A model generated the notes under the pieces. It made no database searches. It was given only the letters and a program-made list of their open reading frames with translations, and was not told the origin of the DNA. The position numbers were made by a program, and so were the translations under genes. Source: Ophiothrix spiculata (taxonomy: Eukaryota > Echinodermata > Ophiuroidea > Amphilepidida > Ophiotrichidae). From it: DNA of 40,770 bases. This document shows, piece after piece, positions 32,192 to 40,770 of this stretch (position 1 is its first letter; each line of letters opens with the position of its first letter). The stretch is from NCBI GenBank assembly GCA_000969725.1, contig JXSR01S010224.1, one strand, 5' to 3'.

Positions 32192-32402
32192 TGTATCCAT
32201 AGGCTGTTCCCCTGTGGATGTGCCCTTGTTCCATTGTCCCCAATTGTCACTCGCCAAGCACAGAGAATCTGACATGCACAAGGTCACTGATACGGCCACT
32301 AAGCAAAACAAGATTTGTTTGTCGTGTTTGGCATGTGACAATTGGGGACAATGGAACACCGAACAAGGGTACATGCCAAAGGGGAACAGCCTATGGATAC
32401 AA
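32192..32402. repeat. large foldback, ~70-78-bp arms
   Basis: Left arm 32192-32262 (GTATCCATAGGCTGTTCCCC ... CATTGTCCCCAATTGTCAC) pairs imperfectly with right arm 32324-32402 (GTGACAATTGGGGACAATGG ... GGGGAACAGCCTATGGATAC) around a ~60-bp loop. The overlapping short open frames on both strands mirror one another and are artefacts of the palindrome. Confidence 0.85.
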
Positions 32403-33785
32403 CGCACCTTTCCTTGAACTTTCGTTATGGCTTTGGTTATGATACTTATAGGATGGGATAAGCTTACCATGTCCATGCAGCATTAGACAATAAATTTTTA
32501 GATTTAAAATCTACCAGTAGTCAGATGTAAATCAGTAATTTACCGGTTAATTTACATGGTAAATTACCGCCATCATAATTTACCGGCCTAAAAAGTGGTA
32601 AATTAAGTAAAATATAACAAAACCATAAAATTTTTATTAAAAAATCATTTTTTAGAAGTTTTACTGATCTTTATGGAAAAACCCGAGATGTGCATTTAAA
32701 TCATATTTAAACCTTAATTTATGTCTCAGTGTCACCATTTACTGTTATTAATTCAAATAAAATAGTTTTTTTCAGCCTAGACCAGTGCATATTGCATGGA
32801 AAATTTCAGTGTAATTTTTTAAAAAAGATATTTTTTTGGAGTGAATTATTTAGAACAGATTGATCTTTCAGTATGTGCTTTCAGTTTATGATCTATTTAT
32901 GTGCTATGCAGTTCATTGGCCTACCTCAGGAGGGGGGGGGGGGGGGCACTCTCATAATATTAAAGGTATAGCCTATAGGTATGTGCCACAGCCAGGATCC
33001 ACTGCCCAAGACCCCAATTTTATGCTCACTTCTGTTCTAAGGATCTCCATTTTTAATGAGAGCAGTCAAGTGTATTTCAAGCTTACAATTGAATAACTGA
33101 CCCAAGTCCTACCTTTTTTCAAAAATGAATTATACATAGACCTATAAGAGATTTTCTTATAGATAGGGCTGTCTTGGGCATGAAAGACTATAAACTGAAT
33201 CCACACTGCAACTGTACCAAAAAGTTCCTTAGGCCTATGTATTCGAAAATTAAACAAAATCTATGATAAATTTGGAAAGGACTTGAACTATTGTTTTAAG
33301 GTGTCTAGTCCATGATAGATCTGACTGAAATTTGCTGGTAAAAATCGGCATGAATAATATTTTATCGATGTAGAACCAATTTTTAATATAAAAATTGGGG
33401 GTCACCGAACTCGTTTTTTTGCATGCGAGTCGGTTTAAAAATAACATTTTAGGAGCTTTTGGGAGAAAATTAGTACAAATTAGTGGCAAGCAAGGGGGAA
33501 ATCATCCTTTGTCAGAACCAGATCTCACTATTCTCAATACCTTACTTTAGAAAATCCTATATGCAGGGACCCAATGACACCCAATTGCTGCCCAAGCAGC
33601 AGCTTGCTATGTCATGGGATTGGAAAATGGGTGTACACATGCATGAAAAAATGGAAATGGGGTCATTTTTCTGACCAACATGGACAATACTTTTCATGCT
33701 TAGGGGTCTAAAATATAGATTTTCAGCCAAAAAGGTTGTTTTTCAAAACCTGAAGAAGAAAATCCAACTTTTAGCACTAAAATTC
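32403..33785. other. non-coding stretch with a poly-G run
   Basis: AT-rich with repeated TAATTTACCGG words at 32540-32590 and a run of ~16 G at 32932-32947. No gene recognised. Confidence 0.35.
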
Positions 33786-33887
33786 TAATTTAAAACTGCA
33801 GTAGATACTATTTCCCTCGACCTTCGGCCTCAGGGGAAATAGTAACAATAAGTAACGGAGACCTGTGGATTGCAGTTTTGAATTGTA
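33786..33887. repeat. short foldback, ~100 bp
   Basis: Inner hairpin ACTATTTCCC...GGGAAATAGT around CTCGACCTTCGGCCTCAG; outer arms TTTAAAACTGCAG and TGCAGTTTTGAA also pair. Confidence 0.65.
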
Positions 33888-34716
33888 GCAAGCCATCATT
33901 AGTTAACGTCAGCTGACAAATTTGCTAGGCACTGCAGACTATCGTTATTTATCAGTTGCTTTCAGTTACAAGTTTGTAAAACTTTGTGATAACAATTAGT
34001 TGTGATGTCGTTTAAAATTTCGTTGGCCACTGCAAGCCTCAGTTTTTATGCCATTTGTAGCCGTCCGTAGTCGTTTGGAGGTTGTCACCTTCCGTAGATG
34101 ACAAGTTGTAATAGTTCTATAATTAAGTTATGCAATAAGAGAAAACTTGTCACTTCATGATCAGAAAAAGCCTGCCACTTCTGCCAGTTTCATGTTACCT
34201 GCACTGAATAGATTCATCTGGATCATCACAAGTCATGATGATTTGGTAAAGGTTCTAAATACAAATCAAAAACGTCACATGATACTCGCTTGAAATATAT
34301 ATCAGTTCCCGTCGGGAAAAGAAAACTTAATAACATCTATACTACACTAATTCTTGAACAGCAACCCATTGATGACATCATGGCTTCTTCAAACTGGAAA
34401 TATTGGCAGTCCACGGTGCAGAACAGAGTATAAACAAGTTTCCAGACAGGAACTGAAACATTTCAGATGATACTTTATGTACTTAAAAGCCCCATCTAAA
34501 ATGTTTGATCTGTATTTAGACCCTTTACTATGTAACCTTATTATCATTATTATGTAATCTAATTATCATTATCATATAACCCAAGGATATAATCTGTTAG
34601 CTATTGCAGATTCCGGAACTTCTGGTGCAAAGACCTGAATTGTTCCACTAGATTACACAAGCTCAGAGTTACGCTTATGAATGTACAACTTTTTGCGTGT
34701 ACTCTTGTTCAAAATA
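33888..34716. other. non-coding stretch
   Basis: Nothing recognised on either strand. Confidence 0.35.
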
Positions 34717-34889
34717 CAGTGGAACCTTGTTAACACAAAATCTGTTGATACAAAACCCCTGATAACACAAAATGGTTGTTCGACTCAATTGTGAATTTTC
34801 TATGCAAATTCATTTGGATAACACAAAATCCTGATAACACAAACTGAAATCATTGTCCCCAGTGATTTTGTGTTAACGAGGCTCCACTG
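34717..34889. mobile_element. pogo/Tigger-like MITE, 173 bp
   Basis: Ends CAGTGGAACCTTGTTAACAC and inverted GTGTTAACGAGGCTCCACTG, flanked by TA (34715-34716, 34890-34891). Different subfamily from the copy at 31051 (ACACAAAATC instead of TAACGAA inside the ends). Confidence 0.9.
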
Positions 34890-34891
34890 TA

Positions 34892-35743
34892 TTTGTGGAT
34901 ACCATACACCTGATTATACCATGAACGTCATGATTTGTGATTTTGGTATTCAAACATGCTACCCCGCATGCTACAGAGTTGTAAGCCACCTGACTGTGAT
35001 AAAATTACATGGACCCATATGCAGAATTGTTGATTTGTGATGAATAACTAAAGTGTATTTAAATACATAACTTTTCAACAGCCTAAATCTTCATGAAAAC
35101 TCATGTAGTGTATACATAATAAAATTATGATTCTAAAATCTAAATGTTCTTAATTTAACAGAAATCTAAAATATTTAACAGAATCTGAAGCAAAATGCTA
35201 GTTTTTGAATGTTGGTTGCTTTGTCATTTTCAACTGCTCCTTTGCACAAAGCCTTACACATACTCAAAAGTTCCTGATGAACTGCGATGTACAGTGCGCC
35301 AACTTAAGTATACTGTAATACTGTGTTAAAGCTCTTCAGTGAACGCTGACCCCGTGTGTAAAGCATGAATTAATATCAACTGCGTGTTAACCACAAATCA
35401 ACAATGATACGCTCCTGTTACAAGATATAGTGAGTTGCGATCCCATTTCAGTGACTTTTATAAGATGTTGTGATCTCTGTTTGACCTTGGATCATGTTGG
35501 TATAAAGTCTGTTCCTAAATTCCTCAAACAAAATTGGTCACGTGACCATGAATTGCAGGGAACCGATCGTGATTGTAAACAATTGGCCCTGCACTCTGGA
35601 TTTTTATTTACATTGTCTGAAGAATTGTGACACCCACTGAACTATTAAATGGGCCATATACTGCCCACTATACACATCTCCATGTCAGTTCACTTAGGGC
35701 ATAACCTTTTGACTGTAATCTGGCCGTGACCCTTGACCTGTTG
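34892..35743. other. 3' flank of GTF2H4
   Basis: No second gene is recognised. The open frame 35430-35630 (plus) has no motifs. GTF2H4's 3' UTR begins at 35743 on the minus strand; its end is not placed. Confidence 0.4.
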
Positions 35744-35869
35744 TCATCTGTTTCCAGCTTGCTGACCTTGTCTATATCTTCTCCAGAACCTCTTTACATC
35801 ATCATGACCTGATGGTGTGACTATCATTGTTCTTTTGGCAACATTTTCATGGACTAAAACACCTAAATC
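35744..35869 (-). CDS. GTF2H4: GTF2H4 last coding exon ([15 protein letters not shown] ... stop)
   Basis: Strong pyrimidine tract and acceptor (TTTTTATTTCTCTTAATTTT then CAG). 41 codons and TGA. The tail [12 protein letters not shown] is a little longer than in human. Confidence 0.92.
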   Translation of the reverse strand, partial: DLGVLVHENVAKRTMIVTPSGHDDVKRFWRRYRQGQQAGNR

Positions 35870-38155
35870 CTGAAAAATTAAGAGAAATAAAAACCGATCA
35901 CTGATTCAAAAGGTGTAGATATATGACACAATATACACACTTTTAACACTCAATAGAAAAGAGAATTTACCAGGGGTGTGAGAGGCCAGTTGACAAAAAC
36001 GAGAAAAAGCATCGTTAAGTCAGGAAAAAGGTCAAAAACAGGCTGAAAATGAATAAAAAAGCTGAAATTTTAACACAAGAAAATTTTCAAAAATGAGGAA
36101 ATCAGCTGAAAAAAGGAACTCTCACACCCCTGATTTACACATTTCAAGATCTTTCACATTTTTATCAAGGACAAGATATAATGGAATTAACCCTAACTTA
36201 TTTCGTAACTTTTTCCATTTCTCCTTGAAAAGGGAAGAGCAGTGAAAAAATGTGTGTTTTCACCAGGATTTGATCCAAGGACCTCTCGTTTCCCAAGTGA
36301 GTGATACCTGTAGCAAGCTACCACTGAGTCCATGCCCAGGCAGCTATTTGGTCCCTACATACAACCCTTGTCTGCGACGTATCTGGACTTGACACATTTT
36401 CATGGAGTTCTCAAGTGAGATTTTGTTCTGTTAGGGTTAATTAGATGCATAATTTGTAGGGTTGTTATTAACTCCAAAATATTTTAAAACCCGAAAACTA
36501 CAGACACTTCCTGCTAACATAGTCTTACTAACCTTTGCATAATCCCTCAAAAGTACAAATTCATGATTGGATAAAAACTCATTGTAAATCACACCTACAG
36601 AAGGAAACAAAAAGAAGATTATCTTTGGTGCATACTCATGATTGGATAAAACTCAATGTAAGATGCTCCATCTGAAGTAATCTCAAATATTTTGCTGAAA
36701 TATGTGGTGCAATTTTGACATGGCTTCCTCAAAAAGATTTATTATAACCCAAGTTATAATTAGTCACTAGTTATAATTATCTTGATCCAAGGGGTGAACC
36801 TCAGTCTGTCTCGGTCAAGAATCCATAATCTAACTTGCCTAGTGCTAATGTGGATGTATCTTGATCCAGTTTCCTGTGACCCTTTCTCTCGCTTACCTGG
36901 TGTGAATCCCAGTCCGTCTCCTTCTAGTTCCCATGATCCGACTCTAATGTGGATGTATCTTGATCTAGTTTCCCATAACCCTTTCTCTTGCTTACCTGGG
37001 GTCGATTTCACTAACGTTAAAATGCATCGTTAACCCATCGTAAAACCAGTACCCATCGTTAGCTATGACAACCTCTTGACCCCACGCAGCGTTAACAAAT
37101 GGTTTGATTATTTTAATGCATAATTCATATACCTTACGATGCGGTGAACACTTACGAAGGGTTTTCACGTCTTTGTTAAGTCTAGTTGTAGTTACGAGCT
37201 GAACCCTTCGTTAGCTAGGATGCATCGTAATGTGAAATCGACCCCTGGTGTGAATCTCAGTCCGTCTCTTTCTAGTTCCCATGATCTGACTCTAATGTGG
37301 ATGTATCTTGATCCAGTTTCCCATGACCCTTTCCCATGCTTACCTGGGATGAATCTCACCTGTCTCACTCTTGTTCCTATAATTTAACTTTATAGTGTTA
37401 ATGTGTATGTATCTTGATCCAGTATCCCATGTCCCTTTCTCTTGCAATTGCTTACCTGGGGTGAATCTCAGCCTATCTCGTTCAATTTCCCATAATCTGA
37501 CTTGGTCACTAATAACAGATGGTATAATAGGCACCTGTGTAGAAACATTGAGATATGTGACAATAAAGAATAAGAGTGGCTTGAAACTCACTTATTTCAA
37601 ACGTCTCCATCACCAATTCAGATTACAAAGGGAAGACATTTCAAAATAAACAACATGTACGTTTCATCAGTTGTCTGAAGATCGCCCCAGTGTGGAACTC
37701 AAGAGTTACAACTTTGTTCCACAAGATAATACTATGTACGTTTCATCATGTAGTAGAGTTTTCTTCAACATATCACATGTAAAATGCATTACACGGTATG
37801 TCCTAATCTCACTTATTTGAATCATGACATTTTGAAAAATATCATGATTTGAATAAACAGGTTATGTAATAACACCACAGGACTGTAACCCACTTCTGGG
37901 AGTCATATGAATTTGAAAGAAATGTCATTTTAAAGCGGAAGATGTGTTCTTTCTGTATCTTAAATAAAAATGTGACCATGCCAACCTGGTCACATTTAAA
38001 TGCACTTCTCTTCACAGAGATCACTTACCTTATTTCTCATCTCTGGGTGAGCATGTGTTCTCAAATAGTGCAGCATTTGTTGTGCTGTAATCCCATTGGA
38101 CACGGCTGATTGGACGCTTTCTCTTGTCAATGTGGCTACGGCCATATTGGGAAAT
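35744..38155 (-). CDS. GTF2H4: TFIIH subunit p52/Tfb2 (GTF2H4), C-terminal four exons
   Basis: Exons, in transcript order: 38029-38155, 37456-37534, 36533-36594 and 35744-35869. All joints are GT-AG and keep frame (127, 79, 62 and 126 bp). The joined product runs [92 protein letters not shown] and ends GNR-stop, ~130 residues. This follows human GTF2H4 closely to its C-terminus ([80 protein letters not shown]). p52 anchors and stimulates the XPB helicase and pairs with p8/TTDA in the TFIIH core, acting in transcription initiation and nucleotide-excision repair; the C-terminal domain here is the p8-binding part. Earlier exons (~330 residues) are not within 38156-40770 and must lie beyond the right edge. 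Oddity: the intron after the 79-bp exon contains degenerate copies of that exon. Confidence 0.93.
35971..36132. mobile_element. hAT-like MITE, 162 bp, in the last GTF2H4 intron
   Basis: Ends CAGGGGTGTGAGAG and CTCTCACACCCCTG with ATTTAC on both sides (35965-35970, 36133-36138). CAGGGGTG-type ends suggest hAT; the 6-bp duplication is shorter than the usual 8. Confidence 0.85.
36191..36436 (-). mobile_element. TTAA-flanked piggyBac-like MITE with tRNA-derived core, copy 3
   Basis: 246 bp between TTAA at 36187-36190 and 36437-36440. Ends CCCTAAC and GTTAGGG. On the minus strand it has an A-box-like TGGACTCAGTGGTAGC and a B box GGATCAAATCC. The core is a different tRNA-like sequence from the copies at 28878 and 29171, but the size, ends, orientation of the boxes and the CTGCCTGGGCA word before the A box agree. 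Confidence 0.75.
36533..36594 (-). CDS. GTF2H4: GTF2H4 exon ([20 protein letters not shown])
   Basis: Acceptor TTCTGTAG, donor AAAG|GTTAGT. The first two bases complete Gly with the previous exon. A short imperfect copy of its beginning lies ~35 bp upstream (36623-36667). Confidence 0.88.
36623..36667 (-). repeat. partial degenerate copy of the 62-bp GTF2H4 exon
   Basis: Minus strand TTACATTGAGTTTTATCCAA then TCATGAGT matches TTACAATGAGTTTTTATCCA then ATCATGAAT in the true exon, with indels. It has no intact splice acceptor. Confidence 0.7.
36785..37450 (-). repeat. tandem array of degenerate GTF2H4 exon-intron units
   Basis: Downstream (transcript sense) of the 37456-37534 exon there are four more units of ~98-112 bp, each with the exon's 3' half plus its donor and ~60 bases of intron. 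CTTACCTGG (donor complement) recurs at 36892, 36991, 37339 and 37451 (the last the true donor); a fifth exon-like copy at 36791-36836 reads [16 protein letters not shown]. Other copies read [13 protein letters not shown]. The MITE 36999-37244 interrupts one unit. Confidence 0.88.
36999..37244. mobile_element. PIF/Harbinger-like MITE, 246 bp, CTG duplication
   Basis: Ends GGGTCGATTTCAC and GTGAAATCGACCC, flanked by CTG at 36996-36998 and 37245-37247. Removing it and one CTG restores CTTACCTGGTGTGAAT, exactly as in the neighbouring unit at 36892, which proves the insertion and its boundaries. Same family as 20179-21535. Confidence 0.92.
37456..37534 (-). CDS. GTF2H4: GTF2H4 exon ([20 protein letters not shown] ...)
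   Basis: Acceptor GTTTCTACACAG, donor CCCCAG|GTAAGC. 26 codons plus one base. This is the source of the degenerate copies at 36785-37450. Confidence 0.92.
38029..38155 (-). CDS. GTF2H4: GTF2H4 exon ([15 protein letters not shown] ... RNK)
   Basis: Acceptor TTTATACCTTGTAG and donor AAG|GTAAGT. The first base completes an Arg codon begun in the missing upstream exon, then 42 codons. Reading upstream past the acceptor gives an artificial Met in the intron. Confidence 0.92.
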
Positions 38156-39330
38156 CTACAAGGTATAAACCATAAATTAAAGAAAGTACAGATAGGAAAC
38201 TTGACTTTTTGCATTCTAAAATTTTGGCTAAGTTAGGTACCAGTGTGCACATCTTGTCTTACGTGGTGCGAACATATAGTTAAACGGGCTAATATTACTT
38301 ACTACAATGCCATAATTATTTCCCTCATTATTCGAAGCCCTGCTCTCCTTCCGAAATAATAACCTTGTTTTCTAGATAACATTTTAACTATTTCAGCTTC
38401 TTTGGTTCATTTAGCTTGATGAATTGGTGACTTTTGTTCCTTATTAAGAACAGGGTCCTAAACTACACCATTACCATAATTATGCACCATACATTTTCCC
38501 ACCAAATCGTGCGTACCCAAGCAATAGCCATTGACTAGCTCAATAGTTGCAATTCTCAGACACAGTATCCTTCAGTTGCCAGACTGAGATACAAACACGC
38601 ATAGTTATAAACGCACTGAATAGTGTGAGGAAAGTTGATACAAGTATGGCATATTCAGATTAACATTATTTATAATGGTAGAGATTGTTTAACACTATCA
38701 CTTATGCTACACTTAGAGGTACATGATCCATTTATTTCAGAAATTAGTTTTACATTTTCTACAAAAGATCACAATTATTCTACTACAATTGGTTAAATCA
38801 GTCAATCAATTTTGATTTTATGCTCAATTTTGTATTGAACAAATATCTATGAAACCATTAACTGTGTAAACAATTGTATGGTTACCACGGCAAGACTCAT
38901 TCAAAAAATGGGCTGTGTTAGTGGTAAAATTTTACATGAGTTATGAGCAAAATGTTAGTATCAAAATCTCAAAAAGTTGAAGTATGTATATAATCAGACT
39001 ATTGAATTATTTTTGAAAGTTCTCACTAATAACTCAGCAACTGAAAATGAAACCCATGCAAAAGCGGACTTTGTATTATGCTGACGATGGTGACTTTATT
39101 TTTGACAAAATATTGTGGTGTTGGCACAAGGCCCCAAAACATGTTTTCAATACTGACATTTTCTGGAAAATCAAACTAAAAGTGTCTTAACATTTTTAAC
39201 TACTTTACTTTCTAGAATCAAGGAAGAATTGTCCAGAATTAAGTTTCTCATTTTGATTTTCCCCTTTGTTTTTAAAATATTGCTAAAAATGAGTCAACAA
39301 TTGCATTTTTTTACTTAAAATGTTTATTTC
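38156..39330 (-). other. GTF2H4 intron (upstream part), nothing recognised
   Basis: Should be intronic because the exon at 38155 needs a 5' neighbour. I looked for the expected preceding peptide (ETNYR-x-YAYT region) on the minus strand and did not see it up to the window edge. Confidence 0.5.
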
Positions 39331-39685
39331 AAAGGTGTAGGTTCCTATTTTAGGATGTGTATAATTGACTTGCAACTGATTGACCTTGACCTCTGAAATG
39401 CATTGTGCAAGGTTTCAACCTTGGCTTGTGTCTTGTTTTTTTCTTGAGAGGCAAAAGAAATAAAGCAACCCCAGGGATGAGGCTGTTATGTAAATACAAA
39501 AGAAATGGAAAATAGGTATACCAATTAATTTTACATTTTGTGCTATATCTTCGTAACTATAAAGAATTTGGAGGTGAAATTTTGGATTCATAATCAGAAA
39601 AATATGGGCTTTCATTTGACATCAAAAAATATACTACTTCCGCTTGAGCCCGGGGAATGAGAATGTTATCGGAACCTACACCTTT
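39331..39685. mobile_element. MITE, 355 bp
   Basis: Ends AAAGGTGTAGGTTCC and inverted GGAACCTACACCTTT. Duplication not clear. Non-coding. Confidence 0.7.
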
Positions 39686-39834
39686 AATATAAATATTCAA
39701 GCTTTTAAGAAAACATTGAAATGTTTTTCACATTTGAAAAGGGGTGATTTTTACAGTACTGATTGCTTATCACAAATCCTATGTTTATAAAGCGAGTTGT
39801 GCGCTGGGTCCTGTGACTCCTGTCCCTGTTGTTA

Positions 39835-40222
39835 GGCCACACTAATTTAATTGTTTGTCTCAAAGCTGCCGCGCGCGCGTTAGTTTAAACATGCGCATTA
39901 ACATCGCCAAATTGTCGAAATTTTAATTTTTTTTCTAAGCATTTTTTTTTTATTTTTCAATTTTGTCAAATAAAACCCCATCGAAGATAACAAATCGTGT
40001 CCTGTGGATTGCAAAATAACAGAATAACAACATACTGTTTTATATACAAGTAAATATCAATGGATGGAAAATGAATGGTGAAATTGGCAAGTGTAACGCC
40101 TGGTATAGTTGGAAAAATGTTTACTAAAAAAGAAAAAAAAAGAAAAGAAAAGAAAAACTGCATTCTGCATTAATTTTTAAAAATAGGTGAGCTTTGAGAC
40201 AAACAATTAAATTAGTGTGGCC
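39835..40222. mobile_element. PIF/Harbinger-like MITE, 388 bp, TTA duplication
   Basis: Perfect 33-bp inverted ends start GGCCACACTAATTTAATTGT; TTA flanks both sides (39832-39834, 40223-40225). Three-base TTA duplication is typical of PIF/Harbinger. Contains an alternating GC run GCCGCGCGCGCG. Non-coding. Confidence 0.85.
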
Positions 40223-40770
40223 TTACAAGAACACCATGGCGGCAATGTCCTTGAACTTCCTCAGAAGTTCATAAAAGTTTTGGGCAGCATTTGATGATTT
40301 TTAATGAAACAGAAGGATACATTACACCAAGGTAAAATAAATAATTTGTTTCTTGTAACCCTACTCTCTCAGAAAAAGTCCTCCAAAATAAACCATTTTA
40401 TCATTAAGTTGACCTAAATAAAATAATCTAAGAGTAAATCTATTGCACATATTAAATTAATTAAACTATTCCTATTGAACTACACAATTTTCCCCAAAAA
40501 AATATTTTCTTCCTCCCTACCGATCAACTTTTAAAAAACATGTTGCAGGAAACAAATGATTTATTTTGTTTGGCCTTACCAGTACACAGTGAATTTAATA
40601 CGAAAGTTATATTCATTATTTTAGTATATACTGCAAATGATGGATGAGTTTTAGTAAAAATTGACACATAATATGGAAAAAGAGGTGGGTCTGAAGTGAT
40701 TTAAATAACATAACATAATTTAACATAATTTATTCTTCTTTCCACATATGCAATAAGACAGTATATAAAT
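40223..40770. other. AT-rich right edge, nothing recognised
   Basis: No coding region or bounded element seen; probably still GTF2H4 intron. Confidence 0.4.

Noticed and set aside
32183..32476. Several short proteins around 32.2-32.4 kb
   Set aside because: Mirror-image reading of a foldback on both strands.
35430..35630. 66-residue plus-strand protein
   Set aside because: No motifs, no splice context, lies in the GTF2H4 3' flank.
36760..37011. 83-residue protein containing [13 protein letters not shown]
   Set aside because: It is read-through of degenerate GTF2H4 exon copies and intron sequence.
37996..38214. 72-residue protein starting [12 protein letters not shown]
   Set aside because: Only the part from FPNMAV to RNK is exon; both ends are intron read-through beyond good splice sites.

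Overview
The window is nuclear DNA of an animal, most likely a marine invertebrate (deuterostome or lophotrochozoan; I cannot name the species). It is AT-rich, has spliced genes with GT-AG introns, and is packed with short inverted-repeat transposons, non-LTR retrotransposon 3' ends and microsatellites. Nothing bacterial or organellar is visible.

Two host genes are supported. (1) On the minus strand at 35744-38155, four exons encode the C-terminal ~130 residues of GTF2H4 (TFIIH subunit p52/Tfb2). Frame, splice sites and protein similarity all agree. The upstream exons lie beyond the right edge. (2) On the plus strand, a 109-bp exon (16863-16971) joins in phase to a 2.9-kb last exon (22374-25267). 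They encode a long acidic, Ser/Thr-Pro-rich, probably nuclear protein that I do not recognise. It has three 38-residue repeats and a Cys-rich C-terminus.

The left end (1569-6535, minus) holds a ~5-kb intronless pseudogene of a large multidomain protein: N-terminal Cys/His zinc-binding modules, a long middle region, a FEN1/XPG-like (PIN-fold) nuclease module and a C-terminal CXC (tesmin/TSO1-like) domain. It carries at least three frameshifts and two in-frame stops. A second, shorter decayed copy of its 3' end lies at 563-745, with a 93-bp tandem repeat between the two.

Layout: 0-6.7 kb nuclease/CXC pseudogene and its partial copy. 6.7-10.7 kb retroelement 3' end, degenerate direct repeats, a triplicated 268-bp foldback unit and a hAT-like MITE. 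10.7-16.8 kb repeats and a non-LTR pseudogene with zinc knuckle and restriction-like endonuclease. 16.9-25.3 kb the unknown gene, whose 5.4-kb intron is full of nested elements. 25.3-35.7 kb repeats: a CR1/Jockey-like RT remnant inside an older repeat, piggyBac-ended tRNA-derived elements, pogo-like MITEs and foldbacks. 35.7-38.2 kb GTF2H4, whose introns contain a tandem array made from one of its own exons plus several MITEs. 38.2-40.8 kb intron of GTF2H4 with two more MITEs.

The most unusual items are the decayed nuclease-CXC gene, the GTF2H4 exon-derived intronic array (with a cleanly datable Harbinger-type insertion in it), and three TTAA-flanked elements that combine piggyBac-like ends with tRNA-like A and B boxes.
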